NCBI GenBank assembly: GCA_005879315.1
Contig: VBLC01000033.1
Span: forward strand, 164,576-228,575
From: Deltaproteobacteria bacterium
GTDB lineage: Bacteria > Myxococcota > Myxococcia > Myxococcales > 40CM-4-68-19
Direction of reading: 5' to 3'
Length of the DNA stretch: 64,000 nt
Below, one piece after another: positions 9,046 through 20,928 of the stretch. Position 1 is the stretch's first letter, and every line of letters begins with the position of its first letter. Made by a program: the position numbers and the translations under genes. The notes under the pieces were generated by a model. The model was not told the DNA's origin, did no database searches, and saw nothing but the letters and a program-made list of their open reading frames with translations.

Positions 9046-9962
9046 TCGCGCTCGTTCTCGCCGCTGCCGCTGCGCTGCCGGAAGCCGCGCCTCTCTCCGT
9101 CGATGCGCGCGTCGCGCCCGAGGAGGTGACACTCGGCGAGCACATCAAGCTCGAGCTGTCCGTGGAGCACGACGCGCGCGACGTCTACTCGCTGGATTCC
9201 TTCGATCCGGCGCCGCTCGCCGTCCCGCCCGACGCGCCCCCGCCGCAGGCGCGCCGCGAGGAGCTGGCCGGGGGTCGGGTGAAAACGACTTTCGTTCTCC
9301 AGCTCACCGACTACACGACGGTCGAGCCCCGCCTTCCGGATCTGCTGCTGCACGTCACCGGACCGGACGGCGCGCGGCAGCTGACGGTGCGCGGCCGGCC
9401 CTTGAAGTTCCGCAGCCTGGTGCGGGAAGAGGGCCAGGGGGCGCCTGACCGCGCCCACCACGGACCGAAGCCGCCGGTGCCGCTGATGGTGCGCAGCTTC
9501 CTCTGGCTCTTCATGCTGCTCGGCCTCGCTGCTGCCATCGCCGCGGTGCTGTGGCTGCGGCGGCTGCGCAAGCGGCGGCAAGAGGACGAGCAGCGGGCAG
9601 CGGCGGCGCTCGACCCCGACGAGGAAGCATTGCAGCGGCTGGCAGCCCTGCGCGCAGCGGCCCCCTGGAAGCGGGGCGATGGGCGGGCGGCGATCTTCGC
9701 GGTCTCCGAGATCGTCCGCGGTTATCTGGGAGAGCGACTGCGATTCAATGCGCTCGACCTGACCAGCGTGGAATTCTTCGAAGAACTGCACCGCCGCCGC
9801 CTCCTGGGCCTCGACCTGGCCGAGCTGATCGAGGAAGTCCGCTGGGAGGACCTGGTGAAGTTCGCCAAGCTCGAGCCGAGCGCGGAGGAATGCCTGCGCG
9901 CCATCGCGCGCTCGGAGTCGATCGTCCACCACACGAGGCCGCAGCGGGCGGTGGCCGCATGA
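9042..9962 (+). CDS. Aerotolerance-operon membrane protein (DUF4381/BatD-like)
   Basis: GTG start overlapping the upstream stop by 4 bp; signal peptide, beta-rich domain, one TM helix. Confidence 0.7.
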   Translation: MIALVLAAAAALPEAAPLSVDARVAPEEVTLGEHIKLELSVEHDARDVYSLDSFDPAPLAVPPDAPPPQARREELAGGRVKTTFVLQLTDYTTVEPRLPDLLLHVTGPDGARQLTVRGRPLKFRSLVREEGQGAPDRAHHGPKPPVPLMVRSFLWLFMLLGLAAAIAAVLWLRRLRKRRQEDEQRAAAALDPDEEALQRLAALRAAAPWKRGDGRAAIFAVSEIVRGYLGERLRFNALDLTSVEFFEELHRRRLLGLDLAELIEEVRWEDLVKFAKLEPSAEECLRAIARSESIVHHTRPQRAVAA

Positions 9963-10972
9963 GCTTCGCGGCGCTCACGTTCGCCCATCCTTGGGCGCTC
10001 ATCGGTCTCGCCGCCGCCGCCGCCGGGGCGTTCTTGCTGCGCAAACGGCGCCGCGAGCTGCCGCGCCTGGTGGTGCCGACGGCGCTCGCGGCCCGCTCGA
10101 TCGCTCCTTCCCGCTGGGCGCGTCTCTGGTGGCTACCGGGGGCGCTCGTGATTGCGGCAATTGCGCTGACCAGCATCGGCCTCGCCGGGCCGCGGCTGCG
10201 TGCGAGCCGGCGGCAGGACCTGGCGGTAGAGGGGATCGACATCGTCGTCGCTTTCGACCTGTCGACCAGCATGCTGGCGGCCGACTTCCGTCCCAAGGAC
10301 CGCATCACGGTGGCGAAGGAAGTGTTGAAGAACTTCATTGAGTCGCGGCAGAACGACCGGATCGGCCTGGTCGTCTTCGCCGGCGAGGCCTACACCCAGT
10401 GCCCGCTGACCCTGGATTATCGGGTCTTGGAAGAGCTCCTCGAGCAAGTGCGCACCGGAGTCATCGTCGACGGCACCGCCATCGGAAATGCGCTGGCGAC
10501 CGCCGTCAATCGACTGCGCGAATCCGACGCGAAGAGCCGCGTGATCATCCTCATCACCGACGGCGACAACAATGCCGGCAACATCTCTCCATTGCAGGCG
10601 GCGCAGATCGCGAAGGAACTGGGGATCAAGGTCTATACGATTCTCATCGGAAAGGGCGGACGAGTCCCCTATCCGACCGGCACCGATCTCTTCGGCCGCA
10701 CCACCTACGAGCAGGTCGAGATCGACGTCAATCCCGAGCTGCTGCAGCAGATCGCCAAAGCGACCGGCGGCGCCTATTACGCCGCCACCGACAAGGAATC
10801 GCTCGAGCGCGGGCTCCGCTCGGTGCTCGACGCGCTGGAGAAGAGCAAGATCTACGAGGCCAGCGGCACCACCCGCTACGACGAGTGGTACGCGCGCTTC
10901 TTCTTGCCGGCGGCGCTGCTCGGCCTCCTCGGACTGGGCCTGCGCTCCTCGCGGCTGCAGGGCGCGCCATGA
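9959..10972 (+). CDS. batA: VWA-domain protein BatA-like
   Basis: MIDAS-like 'DIVVAFDLSTSMLAADFRPKDRI', N-terminal BatA-type TM region. Confidence 0.85.
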   Translation: MSFAALTFAHPWALIGLAAAAAGAFLLRKRRRELPRLVVPTALAARSIAPSRWARLWWLPGALVIAAIALTSIGLAGPRLRASRRQDLAVEGIDIVVAFDLSTSMLAADFRPKDRITVAKEVLKNFIESRQNDRIGLVVFAGEAYTQCPLTLDYRVLEELLEQVRTGVIVDGTAIGNALATAVNRLRESDAKSRVIILITDGDNNAGNISPLQAAQIAKELGIKVYTILIGKGGRVPYPTGTDLFGRTTYEQVEIDVNPELLQQIAKATGGAYYAATDKESLERGLRSVLDALEKSKIYEASGTTRYDEWYARFFLPAALLGLLGLGLRSSRLQGAP

Positions 10973-12030
10973 CCGGCATCCAGACCACCATTCTCGGGCT
11001 GCACTTGCGCATCCTCTCGCCGGTCTGGCTCTGGCTCGCGCCGCTGGGGATCGTTCTCGGTGTGCTCGCGGCGTGGCGCTCGATGCAGCGGCAGGCGCAG
11101 GCGCAAGCGCTGGTCCCGGAGCAACGAAGACCGCAAATTCTAAGGTACGGAGGAGCCGCGCAGGGGACGCTGCGCGGATCGCTCCTCGGCGCGGGGCTCT
11201 TCTTCCTCTTTCTCGCCGCGGCTGGACCGCAGTGCGGCGAGCGCACCGAGCTGGTCAAGCGCAGCGGTATCGATCTGGTCATCGCTCTCGACGCCTCGAA
11301 CAGCATGCTGGCTCGCGACGTCAAACCCTCCCGACTCGATCGCGCCAAGCTCGAGGTGACCGCGCTCCTCGAGCGGCTCAAGGGCGACCGGGTCGGCCTG
11401 GTGGTCTTCGCCGGAGAGGCCTTCGTGCAGTGCCCGCTCACGACGGACTACAGCGCGGCGCGGCTCTTCCTCCGCGCCGTCGAGCCGGCCGCGATGCCGC
11501 AGCAGGGGACGGCCATCGCCAGCGCGCTGCTCGAGGCCAAGCGCGTGCTCGACGGCGGCAGCCGCGGGTCCGCGGCCCGGGCGGTCCTGCTCATCACCGA
11601 CGGCGAGGACCAGCAGGGGGACGCGCTCAAGGCCGCCGGGGAGCTGGGGGAGAGCGGCATCCGCGTCTATGCCGTGCCGGTCGGAACCGAGGCAGGCGAG
11701 CCGATTCCCCTCACCGACAAGAACGGCAGCGTCATCGGCTACAAGAAGGATCGGGAAGGCAAGACGGTGCTCACCCATACCGACGTCGCCGGCCTGCGCG
11801 AGCTGGCTGCGCGGGGCGGCGGCATCGCGCTGCGCGGGTCGGGGACGGAGCTGGGCGTGCTGGAGCTGCTTCCCGAGCTGGACAAGCTGCAGAAGGGAGA
11901 GCTCGAGTCGCGGCTCTCGGTGCAGTACGACGACAAGTACATCTGGTTCGCCTGGCCGGCCTTCGCCCTGCTCTGCTTGGGCGCGGCGCTGGGCGAGGGC
12001 GCGCTGTTGCGCAGGCGGAGCGCGGCATGA
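10969..12030 (+). CDS. batB: VWA-domain protein BatB-like
   Basis: 'DLVIALDASNSMLARDVKPSRLDRAK'. Confidence 0.85.
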   Translation: MTGIQTTILGLHLRILSPVWLWLAPLGIVLGVLAAWRSMQRQAQAQALVPEQRRPQILRYGGAAQGTLRGSLLGAGLFFLFLAAAGPQCGERTELVKRSGIDLVIALDASNSMLARDVKPSRLDRAKLEVTALLERLKGDRVGLVVFAGEAFVQCPLTTDYSAARLFLRAVEPAAMPQQGTAIASALLEAKRVLDGGSRGSAARAVLLITDGEDQQGDALKAAGELGESGIRVYAVPVGTEAGEPIPLTDKNGSVIGYKKDREGKTVLTHTDVAGLRELAARGGGIALRGSGTELGVLELLPELDKLQKGELESRLSVQYDDKYIWFAWPAFALLCLGAALGEGALLRRRSAA

Positions 12031-12785
12031 GGATCCTCCTCGCGCTCCTGCTCGCCGGGCCCTCCTGGGTGGAGCGGCTTTACCAGAAGCAGGATCCGGA
12101 CGTCGCGCAGGGCAATGCCCTCGCGGCGCAGAACGAGCCAGACAAGGCGCTGGGCGCGTATGAGAAGGCGAAGAAGCGGCACCCCGATTCGGCCGCGCTC
12201 GCCTTCGACCGCGCCGCCGCGCTGCTCAAGCTCGACGCCGCCAAGGCGCCCGAGGCCGCGAGCGAGGCGGCGAAAGCGTTGCAGAGCGGCGATCCTCAGC
12301 TCAGGCCGCCGGCCGCGTACCAGCTCGCTCTCGCCATCGAGTCGATGGGCAAACCCGACGAGGCGATCAAGGCGTATTCGCTCGCCCTCGGCCTCGACCC
12401 TGCCGATCGCGACTCGAAGGTGAACCTCGAGCTGCTCCTCCGCTCGCAGGAGGAGCGGAAGAAGCAGCAGCCGGCGCAGCCGCAGGAGCAGAAGGAGAAG
12501 AAGGAAGGCAAGGACCAGAAGGACAAGGAAAAGGGCAAGGAGGAGCAGAAGCAGCAGCAGAAAGAAGCGGGCCAGAAGCAGGAGCAAGAGCAGCAGGCGC
12601 AACCCAAGGAAGAGGAAGCGGAGAAGAAGAAAGAGCAGCAGGCCGAGGAAAAGCCCGTCGACCGCAGCGAGGCCGAACGCCTGCTGGACGCGCTCCGCGC
12701 CGGGGAGAAGAATCTGCAAGTGTGGCGGTTCGCCAAGGAGAAGCGGAAGGATGCGCGGCGCAATGAGCCCGAGCGCGATTGGTAG
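12027..12785 (+). CDS. batC: TPR protein BatC-like with K/E/Q-rich C-terminus
   Basis: TPR repeats, then a long charged low-complexity tract. Confidence 0.75.
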   Translation: MRILLALLLAGPSWVERLYQKQDPDVAQGNALAAQNEPDKALGAYEKAKKRHPDSAALAFDRAAALLKLDAAKAPEAASEAAKALQSGDPQLRPPAAYQLALAIESMGKPDEAIKAYSLALGLDPADRDSKVNLELLLRSQEERKKQQPAQPQEQKEKKEGKDQKDKEKGKEEQKQQQKEAGQKQEQEQQAQPKEEEAEKKKEQQAEEKPVDRSEAERLLDALRAGEKNLQVWRFAKEKRKDARRNEPERDW

Positions 12786-14526
12786 CGCGCTTCTTCTCGC
12801 GGCGGCCGCGGCGGGCGAGGTGGAGATCTCCGCCAGCGCCGACCGCGACGAGATGGCGCTCGACGACACCGTGAACGTGAGCGTGACCGTCACCTACTCG
12901 TCGAAGGGCGAGGGCGACCTGGAGCTGCCGGCCTTCCGCGACTTCGACGTCGTCAGCCGCGCTCAGTCCGAGCAAGTGAGCTTCGCTTTCGTCAACGGCG
13001 CGCCCACCTTCAAGCGCACGGTCTCGACGAGGCTGGCGCTGACCCCGAAGCGGGCCGGCAGTGCCGTCATCGAGCCCGCCAGGATCAGCTACAAGGGCCG
13101 CAGCTATTCGACCCAGCCCATCCGCGTGCGGGTACTGCCCGCTGGACAGGCGCCGCCGCCGGAGGAGATGGACCCCTTTGCAGACGTGCATCCGGGGAGC
13201 CGTGACCTGCTCCTGCGGGCCTCGGTGGACAACGAGCGGCCTTTCGTCGGCCAACAGATCTCGTACTCGCTCTACCTGCTCGCGCGCATCAACGTCAGCG
13301 GCATCGACAAGCTGCAGCTGCCGCGGCTGGATGGATTCTGGACGGAGGAGATCGAGGCGCCCCAGCAGCTGGTCGGGGAGTCTCGCATCTTCGACGGCGT
13401 GCCCTACCGATCGTTCCTCTTGCGCAAGCGCGCGCTCTTCGCGCTGCGGCCGGGAAGATCCGCGATCGAGCCCGCCGAGGTGGAAGTGCTCACCGGCTTC
13501 GGCATGCTCTTCTCTCGCGGCAGCGCGCGGCGGCAGTCGCAGTCGCTCGCGCTCGAAGTGCAGCCCCTGCCGCCCGGCAAGCCGCCCGGATTCGATGCGG
13601 GCAACGTCGGCCAGTGGAACCTGAGCGCCACGGTCGAGCCGCTCAACGTCCCCGTCGGGCAGCCGATCACCTTCCGGCTGGTCGCGGGCGGCAAAGGGAA
13701 CGTCCGCGATCTGCGGCTGCCCAGGCTTCCGGCCATCGGCGGCCTGCGCGGCTACGATGCAACGACGACCGACAAGGAGAGCATCGAGAAGGGCGTGGTG
13801 ACGGGGACGCGCACGCTGGAGCAGCTGCTCGTCCCGGAGCGGACCGGCCTGGTGGAGATCCCGGCGCTGGCGATGGACATCTTCGATCCCGTGCAGAGGG
13901 CATATCGGACGCTGCACACCGAGGGCGTTCGAGTGCAGGTCTTGCCGGCGCCGGCGGGACTGGCCGCGGGCGCGGAGCCTCTGGCGCAAAACCTGCTCGT
14001 GGCGGGAGGAGTGCGGCCCATCCGGCTGCGGCTCGCGGAGGTCTCGCGCGCGCCGCCACCCTGGACCCGGCCCTGGTTCTGGCCGCTTCTCGCGCTGCCG
14101 CCGTTCGGGCTCGCGCTCCTGCTCGCGACCGATCGCGCCCGTCGCCTCTTCGTGATCGACCCGCAGCAGCGGCGCATCAAGCTGGCGCGCAGCCAGGCCC
14201 GCAAGCGGCTGCGCGGCGCCAAGCAGCTCCTCGGCAAAGGCGAGGCCGCGGCCTTCTATGCCGAGGTGGCCCGCGCCATCACCGGATACCTTGCGGACAA
14301 GCAGGGAGTGCTGGCGGCAGGGCTGACGCGCGAGGAGCTCGGGCGCGCGCTGTCGAACCGCGGCCATGCCGAGGAGACGGTGCGCCGCGTCGTGCGCGTG
14401 CTCGACGACTGCGACCGCGCCCGCTTCGCGCCCGCCGCCGGCGAGGCCGTGGCGCGCTCGGCGATGCTCACCCGCGCCGACCAGATCCTCAGCGAGCTCG
14501 ATCGCGGCCGGAAGGAGGCGGCGTGA
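12763..14526 (+). CDS. batD: BatD-like oxygen-tolerance protein
   Basis: 'SASADRDEMALDDTVNVSVTVTYSSKGEGDLELPAFRDFDVVSRAQSEQ', C-terminal TM. Confidence 0.8.
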   Translation: MSPSAIGSALLLAAAAAGEVEISASADRDEMALDDTVNVSVTVTYSSKGEGDLELPAFRDFDVVSRAQSEQVSFAFVNGAPTFKRTVSTRLALTPKRAGSAVIEPARISYKGRSYSTQPIRVRVLPAGQAPPPEEMDPFADVHPGSRDLLLRASVDNERPFVGQQISYSLYLLARINVSGIDKLQLPRLDGFWTEEIEAPQQLVGESRIFDGVPYRSFLLRKRALFALRPGRSAIEPAEVEVLTGFGMLFSRGSARRQSQSLALEVQPLPPGKPPGFDAGNVGQWNLSATVEPLNVPVGQPITFRLVAGGKGNVRDLRLPRLPAIGGLRGYDATTTDKESIEKGVVTGTRTLEQLLVPERTGLVEIPALAMDIFDPVQRAYRTLHTEGVRVQVLPAPAGLAAGAEPLAQNLLVAGGVRPIRLRLAEVSRAPPPWTRPWFWPLLALPPFGLALLLATDRARRLFVIDPQQRRIKLARSQARKRLRGAKQLLGKGEAAAFYAEVARAITGYLADKQGVLAAGLTREELGRALSNRGHAEETVRRVVRVLDDCDRARFAPAAGEAVARSAMLTRADQILSELDRGRKEAA

Positions 14527-15308
14527 TCCTCGCGCTGCTTCTGGCCGCCCTCCCGGCTGGCGTCACGCAGCTGTTCGCGGACGCCAACGCCGCGTATCTC
14601 TCGGGCGACGTCGCGCGCGCCATCGCCGCCTACGAAGCGCTCGTCGCCGAAGGCGTCGCCTCGCCCGAGCTGGAGACGAACCTCGGCGCAGCTTATCTGC
14701 GCCAGGGCAAGCGCGGTCTCGCTGCTTTGCACTTCGAGCGCGCGCTCTTTCTCGATCCGGGCGACGACGACGCGCGCACCGATCTGGCCGAGGTGCGGCG
14801 CGGCAACGTCGACAAGCTCGAGGGCGAGAGCGAGGAGGGCGGGACCGAGACGGTCGCGCGGCTGCTCGCGCCCTTGCCCGGCGCAGCGGCAGCGATCCTT
14901 TTCGTGGCGTCCTGGGTGGGGGCCTGGACGCTGTTCGGCCTGCGCATCTTCCGGCGGGAGCGGCGGCAGCTCTCGACGTTCGCGTCAGCGGCTTTCGGGC
15001 TCTCCTTGCTCGCTGCCGCCCTCACCTACGCGGCGGCGCTGGGACGCGGCCTCGCGCTGCAGCGCGCGGTGGTCGTGGCGCAGGCGGCGCCCGCGCGCGA
15101 AGGGCCGGGCGAGAAGAGCGCGAGCCATTTCGAGGTCCACGAGGGCACCACCGTGCGGCTCGAGGACGAGGAAGGCCAGTACCGGCGCATCAAGCTGGCG
15201 AATGGCTTGACCGGCTGGGTGCCTTCGGGCGCGGTCGAGCTGGTGGTCCCGCCCGGCTGGGCGGGCCGTCCGGTCCTGGCCGGCTCGGCCCGCGCCGATC
15301 AGCCTTGA
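14523..15308 (+). CDS. TPR plus SH3-like protein (BatE-like)
   Basis: GTG start in 4-bp overlap; TPRs, two TM helices, SH3-like 'YRRIKLANGLTGWVPSGAVELV'. Confidence 0.75.
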   Translation: MILALLLAALPAGVTQLFADANAAYLSGDVARAIAAYEALVAEGVASPELETNLGAAYLRQGKRGLAALHFERALFLDPGDDDARTDLAEVRRGNVDKLEGESEEGGTETVARLLAPLPGAAAAILFVASWVGAWTLFGLRIFRRERRQLSTFASAAFGLSLLAAALTYAAALGRGLALQRAVVVAQAAPAREGPGEKSASHFEVHEGTTVRLEDEEGQYRRIKLANGLTGWVPSGAVELVVPPGWAGRPVLAGSARADQP

Positions 15309-15325
15309 GGCTCGAGGGGGTCCAC

Positions 15326-16090
15326 GTGCTCGCACTGTTGATTGCCGTCGCTCTCGATCCGGCCGCGCACGCCCGTGAAGTGGCCAGGGGCCTTCCTTTC
15401 GCCCGCAATGCCATGCTGGAGGTGCGACGCGCCGCCGCGGCCATCGGCGACCCGGCGCTGCGGGCGGCGGTCGAGGCGCAGATCCTCGCGCCCGGCGCCT
15501 CCTTGAAGAAGGCGGGCGATTTCGCCGTTGCGCCTGGAGGAAATTGCCAGGGCGGACATCACGGCTATCCGGGCGGCCTGGCGGTGCACACGCTCGCTAC
15601 GCTGCTCCATGCGCGTGCGCTGGCGCAGGTGTACGAGCGCGTCTATCAGACGAAGCTGCGCGACGACTGGCTGGTGACGGCGGCCATCTGGCATGACTCG
15701 CTCAAGGCCGCGACTCTTCCCTGGCGCGAGGACGGCTCCTGCGGTCCCGAGGCCGAGATCGCCGGCACCGGGGAGCATCATGTGCTCGGCCTGGCGGCGG
15801 CACTGTTGCGCCATCTACCCAAGGAGCTGATCGCGGTCATCGCCAGCGCGCACGGGCTCTCGATCTGTCCCTGGCTTTCGGAGGCCGAGCGCATCGCCTC
15901 TGTCGAGCCGGGCGCCTGCCCCGCGAAGCTGCCCATCGAGGCTTACGTGCTGCACTTCGCCGACAGCGACTATCCCCTGACCGGCGCGGCATGGAGCGAC
16001 TATGCCGAACGAGCTCCTCAAGGCTGGGAGCGCTACGAGGCGCTGAAGGCCGACGGCAACGAGCTGCTCTTCTTCAGTCGCTCTCGGTGA
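15326..16090 (+). CDS. HD-domain-like protein
   Basis: 'GGLAVHTLATLLHAR...VTAAIWHDSLKA'; GTG start assumed. Confidence 0.5.
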   Translation: MLALLIAVALDPAAHAREVARGLPFARNAMLEVRRAAAAIGDPALRAAVEAQILAPGASLKKAGDFAVAPGGNCQGGHHGYPGGLAVHTLATLLHARALAQVYERVYQTKLRDDWLVTAAIWHDSLKAATLPWREDGSCGPEAEIAGTGEHHVLGLAAALLRHLPKELIAVIASAHGLSICPWLSEAERIASVEPGACPAKLPIEAYVLHFADSDYPLTGAAWSDYAERAPQGWERYEALKADGNELLFFSRSR

Positions 16091-16733
16091 CCCCGCGGCG
16101 CGGGCAGAGCTGCAGCACGACGCAGCGCGAGCAGTGCGGCCGCCGCGACTCGCAGGTGCGCCGGCCGTGCCAGATGAGCAGCTGGTGGGCGCGGCCCCAG
16201 AGCTTTTCGGGGAGCAGCGCGGCGAGCTCATCTTCGACTTTGCGCGGATCCTCCTGCCGGCTCAGGCCGAGCCGCCGCGCGACCCGGCCGACGTGCGTGT
16301 CGACAGGCAACGCCGGGGTGCCGAAGGCGTGATTGACGACGACGCCGGCCGTCTTCCATCCCACGCCGGGCAGCTGGCATAGCTCCTCGCGGGTGCGCGG
16401 TAGCTTGCCGCCGAACTCCTGAGCGATGGTGGTCATCGCGGCGTGGAGCGCCTTCGACTTGGCCCGCCAGAGGCCGACGCGCCGGATCTGCTCGCCGAGC
16501 CTCGAAGGCGTGCTGCGCGCGTAGTCCGCGGCGGTGCGATAGCGGGCAAAGAGCGCGGGGGTCACCGTGTTCACGACTGCGTCCGTGCACTGCGCCGAGA
16601 GCATCACCGAGACGAGCAGCTGCAGCTCATCTTGATACTCGAGCGCGATCTTCGCCTCCGGCATCGCCTTCTCCAGGCGCCGGACGATCTCGCGAAACCT
16701 GCGGCTGCGCGCTTCTTTCGATTCGCGGGCCAT
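16074..16733 (-). CDS. nth: Endonuclease III
   Basis: 'LVSVMLSAQCTDAVVN', 'LPGVGWKTAGVVVNHAFGTPALPVDTHVGRVARRLGL', C-terminal Cys cluster. Confidence 0.92.
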   Translation of the reverse strand: MARESKEARSRRFREIVRRLEKAMPEAKIALEYQDELQLLVSVMLSAQCTDAVVNTVTPALFARYRTAADYARSTPSRLGEQIRRVGLWRAKSKALHAAMTTIAQEFGGKLPRTREELCQLPGVGWKTAGVVVNHAFGTPALPVDTHVGRVARRLGLSRQEDPRKVEDELAALLPEKLWGRAHQLLIWHGRRTCESRRPHCSRCVVLQLCPRRGVTESD

Positions 16734-16761
16734 GCGCGCTCCGTTTAACATGTGCGGCCTC

Positions 16762-17802
16762 ATGGACCTCATCGACCTGCGGAGCGATACCGTGACCCGG
16801 CCCGGACCGGGCATGCGCAAGGCCATGCACGACGCCGAGGTGGGCGACGACGTCTTCGGCGACGACCCGACCATCAACCAGCTGCAAGAGAGGGTCGCCG
16901 CCCTGTTCGGCAAGGAGGCAGCCATCTGGACGCCGACCGGGACCATGGCGAACCAGATCGCGATCGGCTCCCTGGCCGGGCAAGGCGAGGAGATCATCTG
17001 CGACCGCGGGGCGCACATCGTCAATTACGAGGGCGGGGCGATCTCCGCGCTCTGGGGCGCGCAGAGCCTGGTGGTCGACGGCGAGCGCGGGATCTTCGGC
17101 CCCGAGGATGTGCGAGCGGTCCTGCGCCGCGGCGACAACGAACATTTTCCCCGCCAGCGCGCGGTCGCGCTGGAGAACACGCACAATCGCGGCGGCGGGT
17201 CGGTCTGGCCGATCGCGCAGATGCGCAAGGTCGCCGCTCTCGCGCATGAGGCTGGTCTTGCCGTGCACCTCGATGGAGCGCGCCTCTGGAACGCACACGT
17301 CGTCTCCGGCGTTCCGCTGCTGGAGTACGGCGCGCTGGCCGATACGGTCTCCGTTTGTCTGAGCAAGGGCTTGGGCGCACCGGCGGGCTCCTTGGTGGCG
17401 TCGACGCGAGAGCGGGTCATGCGGATGCGCCGGCTGCGCAAGCGCCTGGGAGGCGGTCTGCGCCAGGCGGGCGTGCTCGCCGCGGCAGGTCTCTACGCGC
17501 TCGACCACCACATCGAGCGGCTCGCCGAGGACCATCAGAATGCGCGCCGGCTGGCCGAGCTTGTGCGCGAGATCCCGGGCCTCTCCTGCGAGCCGCGGCT
17601 CGTCGAAACGAACCTTCTCTTCGTCGACGTCGCGGTGAAGGGCGGCTCGCGCGCGCTGGTCGCGGCGGCCAGGAGCGAAGGGGTGCTCTGCAACGCCGAG
17701 GGAGCTGGCGAGCGCATCCGGCTCGTCACGCACCTCGACGTGCCCGCCTCCGCGATTCCTGAAGCAGCCCAGCGGCTGCGCCAGGCCGCCACAGCGCTCT
17801 AG
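16762..17802 (+). CDS. ltaE: L-threonine aldolase family (PLP)
   Basis: 'DLRSDTVTRPGPGMRKAMHDAEVGDDVFGDDPT', 'HLDGARLWNA', 'CLSKGLGAPAGS'. Confidence 0.9.
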   Translation: MDLIDLRSDTVTRPGPGMRKAMHDAEVGDDVFGDDPTINQLQERVAALFGKEAAIWTPTGTMANQIAIGSLAGQGEEIICDRGAHIVNYEGGAISALWGAQSLVVDGERGIFGPEDVRAVLRRGDNEHFPRQRAVALENTHNRGGGSVWPIAQMRKVAALAHEAGLAVHLDGARLWNAHVVSGVPLLEYGALADTVSVCLSKGLGAPAGSLVASTRERVMRMRRLRKRLGGGLRQAGVLAAAGLYALDHHIERLAEDHQNARRLAELVREIPGLSCEPRLVETNLLFVDVAVKGGSRALVAAARSEGVLCNAEGAGERIRLVTHLDVPASAIPEAAQRLRQAATAL

Positions 17803-17863
17803 CGGCGTCGAAAAAAAAAATAATTTTTTTCTCTCGCATCGAGACCCCCGGGTCTCGTTCTGG

Positions 17864-19502
17864 GTGCCTCGATCTGGACCCTCCCCTCCCGACGAATCCG
17901 GCACGCCGCTCGCATTACCCCGCGACGTGCACTCTTCCCTGCACTGCGCGGCCATCGCCGGCGCCGCCGCGCGCCTGGTCGAGGTCCAGGTCGATCTCTC
18001 GCTCGGCTTGCCCGGCTTCTATCTGGTCGGCATGCCCGACCACGCCTGCATCGACGCGAAAGTGCGAGTGCTCACGGCGCTCCGCAACAGCGGCTATCAG
18101 CTTCCGCAGAAGAAGATCACCGTCAATCTCGCGCCGGGCGATCTGCGCAAGGAGGGCGCGGCCTTCGATCTCGCCATCGCGCTCGGCGTCCTCGCCTCCT
18201 CGGGCCTGCTCCCGCCCGACCGGATGCTCAAGGCGCTGGTGGTGGGCGAGCTGGCGCTCTCGGGAGACCTGCTGCCGGTGCGCGGCGTCCTGCCCATCGC
18301 GCTCGAGGCGCAGCGGCTCGGCTTCACTGCGCTGATCGCGCCGGAGCCCAACGCCCCCGAGGGTGCCCTCGCCCAGGGCCTCCAGGTCTTCGGCGCCCGC
18401 AGTCTGGCGGAAGCGGCGGACATCATCTCCGGCGCGAGCTCGCGGGCGCCCTCCCCGCCCGCCGAGCCGGTTTCACCCGCTCCCTATCCGGTCGATCTCT
18501 CCGACGTGCGCGGCCAACAAAGCTGCAAGCGCGCGCTGGAGATCGCCGCGGCCGGCGGGCACAACGCGCTCCTCATCGGCCCGCCCGGCTCGGGCAAGAC
18601 GATGCTGGCGCGGCGCATGCCCACGCTCTTGCCGGCGCTCTCCTTCGAGGAGGCAGTGGAGACGACCTCCATCTGGTCGGTGGCGGGCCGCCTCCGCCCG
18701 GGACAAGGGTTTCTCAGCGAGAGGCCCTTCCGCGCTCCGCACCACACCATCTCCGTCGCCGGGCTCATCGGCGGAGGCTCACCGCCGCGACCGGGCGAGA
18801 TTTCGCTCGCCCACAATGGAGTGGCCTTTCTCGACGAGCTTCCCGAATTTGGCCGCGCAGCTCTCGAGGCGCTCCGCCAGCCGCTCGAGGACGGGGAAGT
18901 CTCGGTCGTGCGCGCCTCGGGCTCGGCGGTGATGCCTGCGCGCTTCATGTTGCTCGGCGCGATGAACCCATGCCCCTGCGGCCATGCTTCCGATCCCGAT
19001 CCGGAGCGCTGCCGCTGCACCATCGTCGGCAAGGACGTCTACCTGCGGCGCATGTCCGGGCCGATTCTGGACCGCTTCGATCTGCACATCGAGGCTCGCG
19101 CGCTGGCCACGCCCGACCTGCTTGGCCTTCCCCAGGGCGACACCTCCGCACAGGTGCGCGAGCGGGTCGAGCGCGCCCGCGCCGTGCAGCGCAGGCGCGG
19201 CGTACATTGCAACGCGCAGTTGCGTGGTCGGACGCTGCGCGAGCTGTGCGGCGCCACGGAGAAGGCGCGCGGCTTCCTCGCCGGCTACGTCGAGATGGGC
19301 CGGCTCTCTGCGCGTTCCCACGACCGGGTCCTGAAGCTGGCGCGGACCATCGCCGACCTCGAGAACAGCGAGCTCGTCCACGAGGAGCAGATCCAGGAAG
19401 CATCCGAGTTGCGCTGTCTCGACAAGCCCGTCAGCGGCCGCGACCCGAGAAGCAGCCTCGACCTCGCGCGCGAGCGCGTCACCCGCAAACCACGGAGGGA
19501 AC

Positions 19503-19519
<17 letters not shown>
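17864..19519 (+). CDS. comM: YifB/ComM family Mg-chelatase-like AAA+ ATPase
   Basis: '[21 protein letters not shown]', '[23 protein letters not shown]', '[10 protein letters not shown]'. Confidence 0.92.
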
Positions 19520-20527
<1,008 letters not shown>

Positions 20528-20531
<4 letters not shown>

Positions 20532-20920
20532 TGACCTTCGAGGAATTCGCCGCTCGCGAATGGGGCCGCGCGCAGCGATCGGGCCGCTGGTTCTCCATCG
20601 CCCGCATCGCGCCGGTCGGCTGGAGGGCGCTCGATGAAGAGATCGACGCCCTGGCCTGCGTGGTCGAAGCGCACCTGCGCCGCACCGACTTCGTCCAGCG
20701 CAAGCGGGACCGCGAGGTGAGCGTCGTATTGGTGGAGACGCTAGGCGCATCGGCAGGCGCAGCTCTCGAGCGCGTCCGTGAGAACGCAGTGAAGCGATTG
20801 CCCGAGCTGCAGCTGAGGATCGGCTGTGCTCCGGCCAGGCCGGACCAGCAGTGGCAGGAGGCGTGGCGGTGGGCGGGAAGGCTGCTGGTGGCCGACGCCG
20901 CGGTCCCAGCCGCGGCGTGA
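20528..20920 (+). CDS. Small degenerate GGDEF-like protein
   Basis: '[38 protein letters not shown]' aligns by eye to the GGDEF region but lacks the signature; 4-bp overlap with recA. Confidence 0.4.
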
Positions 20921-20928
20921 GGGGAAGG

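Noticed and set aside
12441-12660. Lys/Glu/Gln-rich low-complexity tract as a repeat element
   Set aside because: Typical of BatC-like C-termini; coding composition explains it
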